From Pegoplata infirma (Eukaryota; Arthropoda; Insecta; Diptera; Anthomyiidae), in NCBI GenBank assembly GCA_963921195.1, contig OY992540.1, positions 22,022,262 to 22,086,261 of the forward strand: DNA of 64,000 nt, read 5' to 3'. This document shows, in pieces, positions 60,719 to 64,000 of the stretch. The translations under genes and the position numbers were made by a program. The notes under the pieces were generated by a model. That model did no database searches, was not told the DNA's origin, and saw only the letters and a program-made list of their open reading frames with translations. Position 1 is the stretch's first letter. Every line of letters starts with the position of its first letter.

Positions 60719-61780
60719 TTAAAAAAAAAAAAAAATATTGGTCCACAGATGCTGATTTTTCTGCACAATTTTTTTACTTATCCAAATTTGTCCCAAAAGT
60801 TGTAAAATGTAAAGCATATTATCTGAAAAATATTAAAAAAAGTATAACAACACGATTTTGGTCCACAAAAATTGATCGGAGATTTTGGTCCACAGATGCT
60901 TATGAGCATTTTTGGCCCAAAATCGTGTTTTTATTGTTATATTTTTCACATACTCAACATTTTGCTACTTTTAAGAGGAATTTGGTTAAACATATTTTGT
61001 ATGATTGTAAATCAGCATCTGTGGACCAAAATTGCTATTTTGGAATTTTTAAATATTTTTCCCAAAAATTCCTAATTTGTGTGCCAGATGAGGATGAATT
61101 TTGGTCGAAAACGTACGAAATTCGAAAGTTTACATTTGACGTGATGCCCTAATGAAGATGAAGATGATCCCAATGATGTCATGGAATCTGATTATGACGA
61201 CTAAAAAATTAAACAAAGAACCATTACAGATTTTCTTAATAAAATGTTGTTTTCATTTTACGAATTTACAAATTTATAAAAAAAAGTTAGAGCACAAGGG
61301 GTATAAGTGCGACTTACTTACTTCAGATGCAATTTTTGGGTGCAAAAGGGTGTAAAAGACGGTATTTTTTTAACTTTTTAGATTAAAATATATCTCAGGA
61401 GCTCTATTACCTTAAAAATAATATACTTGATACCACCTAACATTTTTTATTGCAATTTTACTTTAACCCCTTTTTTCTCATTATTAAATATAAGGCACTT
61501 GAACCCCTTGTGCTCTAAATAGAAATTTATAAAAAAAGTTAGAGCACAAGGGGTATAAGTGCCACTTACTTACTTCAGATGCAATTTTTGGGTGCAAAAG
61601 GGTGTAAAAGACGGTATTTTTTTAACTTGTTAGATTAAAATATATCTCAGAATCTCTATTAACTAAAAAATAATATTATAGATAGCATCTAACATTTTTT
61701 ATTGCAATTTAACTTTAACCTCTTTTTTCTCATTATCAAATATAAGGCACTTGAACCCCTTGTGCTCTAACCCCCTCATA

Positions 61781-62700
61781 ATATATAGAAAATAGATGGA
61801 AATAAATTTACCACGCCCTTTGCCTTTCTTATTCTCCACCCATACACTGGATATCAAAAATCTAGGTTCGTGTTGATCTTCCCACGAAACCTTCTATATA
61901 CATGCCAATTTTCATCTTCCTAAGTCATTGGGGGTCTTTAAATTAGTTAAAATATTAATTTATTTTCCACGCTCTTTTATCTTTTAATTCTCCGTCCACA
62001 GTCGAGAAATTTTAAATCCAATTACTTCAGGATATACTACATCGTTAGGATTATACGCTATGCGTTTTCCGCTTCCTTTGGGGCTTCAAAGGAAGTTAAA
62101 ATGTTAAAAATTCCAATTTTGTCACTCCCCATTTTCCTTTCAATTCTCCGACCACAGTCAAACAATTTAAAATTCGACTACTTCAGGATATGCTTCATCG
62201 ATAGGACTAAATGCAAGAAATTTTCAGCTTCCTAAGTCATTATAGGACTTTAAAATAAGAAAAAATTTCAATTTTCATCTTCATAGGTCATTGGGGGTCT
62301 TTAAATTAGTTAAAATATTAAAAAACACAATTTTGCCACGCCCCATTTTTCTCTTAATTCTCCTTCCACTGTCTAAAAAATTTAAATCCGATTACTTCAG
62401 GATATGCTTCATTGTTAGAACTAAATGCTATGTAATTTTCCGCTTCCTAAGTCATTTGGGGGCTTCAAAAGAAGTAAAAATGTTAAAAAATCCCAATTTT
62501 GCCACGCCAAAAACGTCAAAAAATTGCATTTTGCCACTCCCACTTTCCCGCTTATTTCTCCGCCCACAGGCAAAAAATCGAAAATCCGGCTACGTTAGGA
62601 TCTGCCCCAGGTGTTTTACTATAAGCATGCCAATTTTCAGCTTTGTAGCTCATCAGTGGGCTTCAAAAAGCTCTGGATAGACAAAAAAAGAGGAACACAC
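61781..62700. repeat. Tandem array of CACGCCCC/TTCTCCGTCCAC units (right part)
   Basis: It continues the array of 56216-58463 with units near 61830, 61970, 62130, 62335 and 62540 (TTGCCACGCCCCATTTTTCT, CTTCAGGATATGCTTCAT). Period about 140-210 bp, degenerate. Confidence 0.6.
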
Positions 62701-64000
62701 AAATAGGGAAATTATATATATGGACATTTCCATTTAACTTTTCATTTCTTTGAAATTTTGGTTTTTTGGCCAAAACTTTTTTTATTTGCATTCAAATGGC
62801 TATCTACTGATAGAAATGCATAAAGGACTTCTAATGCAATTAGCTTACAAACACTAAAGGCCAAAAATCTTAATTTGCGGTAGTTAGCGACAATCAAACT
62901 TCCGAAATGTGGAAAAGTCGATTGAAATTTCATACAAATAATGTAGTCTTTGGCCTATTGTACTTGCGCCCTCCAGCGTATTCTTCGAAGATTTAAAATA
63001 TATCGTCGAACTATATTCAATAAATGCCAACTCGAAAAAGCTTACTGTTCAGGAGAGCTAAAAAACAAGTTATTTCGCATATTATTGCAAAAATAAACAA
63101 TGTACCTTCCACAAGATGGTTTAAATATTCTAAACAATTTTTACCTATGCAAAAATTTTCATATTTTGCACTTGTTCGCGTATTTTTCAGAGATGGCATT
63201 TATTACTATATCAAAAAACAAATATTTTTTTAGAGTTGGCATATTTTGTCGGAAAATAAAAATACTTTTTTTTTTTAAAAATTTTTAAAATTTTTTTTTT
63301 TGGGTTTTTGTTATCCTTAGTACGGTAATTGCAAAAACTGAACAAAAAATTAAAAATCTTTGCATTTTTTTAAAAGTTACTAGCTCCGAAAGCCTTTTAA
63401 TCTCAGGGTGGTCAACTTTGGCACTCTGTAACTCACGCTGTATTGCAATAGGGTCACTCCAAACTAGCTATTTTGAAAGCTTATATCATTGACTTTATTT
63501 GCCCCATTCATTATGTTTCAATCTGATAAATAGTTTGAAAGTTACATAAATATAAGGAATTTTTTTTTTTGCAAACACTATTTACCGATATTTTCAAAAT
63601 GGCAATATCTCGAGAACCAGTCATTAGATATCAAAATCTTTACAAGATTCGTGTTTAGCATGGCAAATGCAATAAGATATGTGGTCTAATTTTTTTTAAA
63701 AAAAATTTTGAAAAATTTTTGGAAATTTACAATGGGAGTTGGCATTTATTTCCACCAAAAAAATATGTACTTTGAGTTAGCAGAATAACAAAAATGGATG
63801 TAAAACGACAACAAATTATTTTTTTGCTCTGAAATTTTTATGGCAGATAGGTATTACATAGGGGAGCTATTTCCCATCGGAAACTCATTTCCGTCAAATT
63901 TGAGTTGGCATATTTTGAATATAGGTTCACGATATGGTCCCTATACTTGTTCAAAATAGATGTATTTATGAATTTGATGTGGCATCAATAATAAAAAAGT
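62701..64000. other. AT-rich DNA, nothing recognised
   Basis: GTTGGCATTTATT-like blocks recur loosely (near 63020 inverse, 63190 and 63740), hinting at another decayed repeat, but I cannot define a unit. No gene. Confidence 0.4.

Larger units (their letters stand above)
58464..61778. mobile_element. 3.3-kb TA-flanked TIR element with reiterated terminal motif
   Basis: A 31-bp perfect inverted repeat beginning TGAGGGGGTTAGAGCACAAG bounds the element, with TA on both sides (58462-58463, 61779-61780). The TIR part AGAGCACAAGGGGT recurs inside at about 58645, 59645, 60236, 61288 and 61540 (+) and at about 58662, 59855 and 61497 (-). Inside are a 0.6-kb palindrome, partial copies of it, a 212-bp hairpin and three copies of one coding fragment. 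The TA duplication suggests the Tc1/mariner/pogo group; there is no intact transposase. Confidence 0.7.

Overview
This window looks like nuclear DNA of a higher fly (Brachycera, most likely a calyptrate fly such as a blowfly). It is very AT-rich, has one spliced gene and is otherwise filled with insect-type transposon relics. The species call is inference. It rests on the near-Drosophila sequence of the Runt gene, on Helitron-like mini-me/DINE-type repeats with (TA)n and (GTCY)n blocks, and on Dipteran mariner, hAT and LINE debris. No prokaryotic operons, tRNA, rRNA or CRISPR array was seen.

The only gene I can support as functional is runt (run) on the + strand: exon 1 at 47098-47695, a 1,536-bp intron with GT..AG ends, and exon 2 at 49232-50178. 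The product is 514 residues with an intact Runt DNA-binding domain and the C-terminal VWRPY Groucho-binding motif. A TATA-less core promoter candidate lies near 46714 and polyadenylation signals near 51215-51224.

Left part (1-34 kb): tandem repeats (1-861), a 1.9-kb palindrome (862-2750) beside a mini-me element (2751-3555), a hAT MITE with a clean 8-bp target duplication (3675-4184), quiet AT-rich DNA with a retroelement tRNA-Lys primer-binding-site relic (7056-7073), broken LINE fragments (7.2-9.8 kb), a degenerate ~0.5-kb tandem array (11.3-14.3 and 18.2-18.75 kb), LINE pseudogenes (18.76-22.95 and 25.3-27.36 kb), several MITEs, another hAT MITE (30101-30579) and a 1.3-kb palindrome (30753-32053).

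Middle (33.8-46 kb): a multi-level nest. A mini-me element holds a mariner, which holds a second mini-me, which in turn holds a second copy of the 1.9-kb palindrome. The mariner is also split by a LINE 3' end with an 8-bp target duplication. Just upstream of runt (41.35-46.0 kb) is a second degenerate ~0.5-kb tandem array, itself hit by a LINE, a TA-flanked MITE and an element that is a palindrome of ~20-bp tandem repeats.

Right part (51-64 kb): a mini-me copy with a poly(A) retroposon, a 1.1-kb palindrome with a loop that is open for about 48 codons, a third hAT MITE, a tandem array carrying a 1.2-kb TIR element, and a 3.3-kb TA-flanked element (58464-61778) with its terminal motif repeated about ten times internally and three copies of one acidic coding fragment.

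The most unusual content is the concentration of long palindromes and of non-autonomous elements built almost entirely from one reiterated short motif. These are the best candidates for something undescribed. No new protein-coding system is visible.
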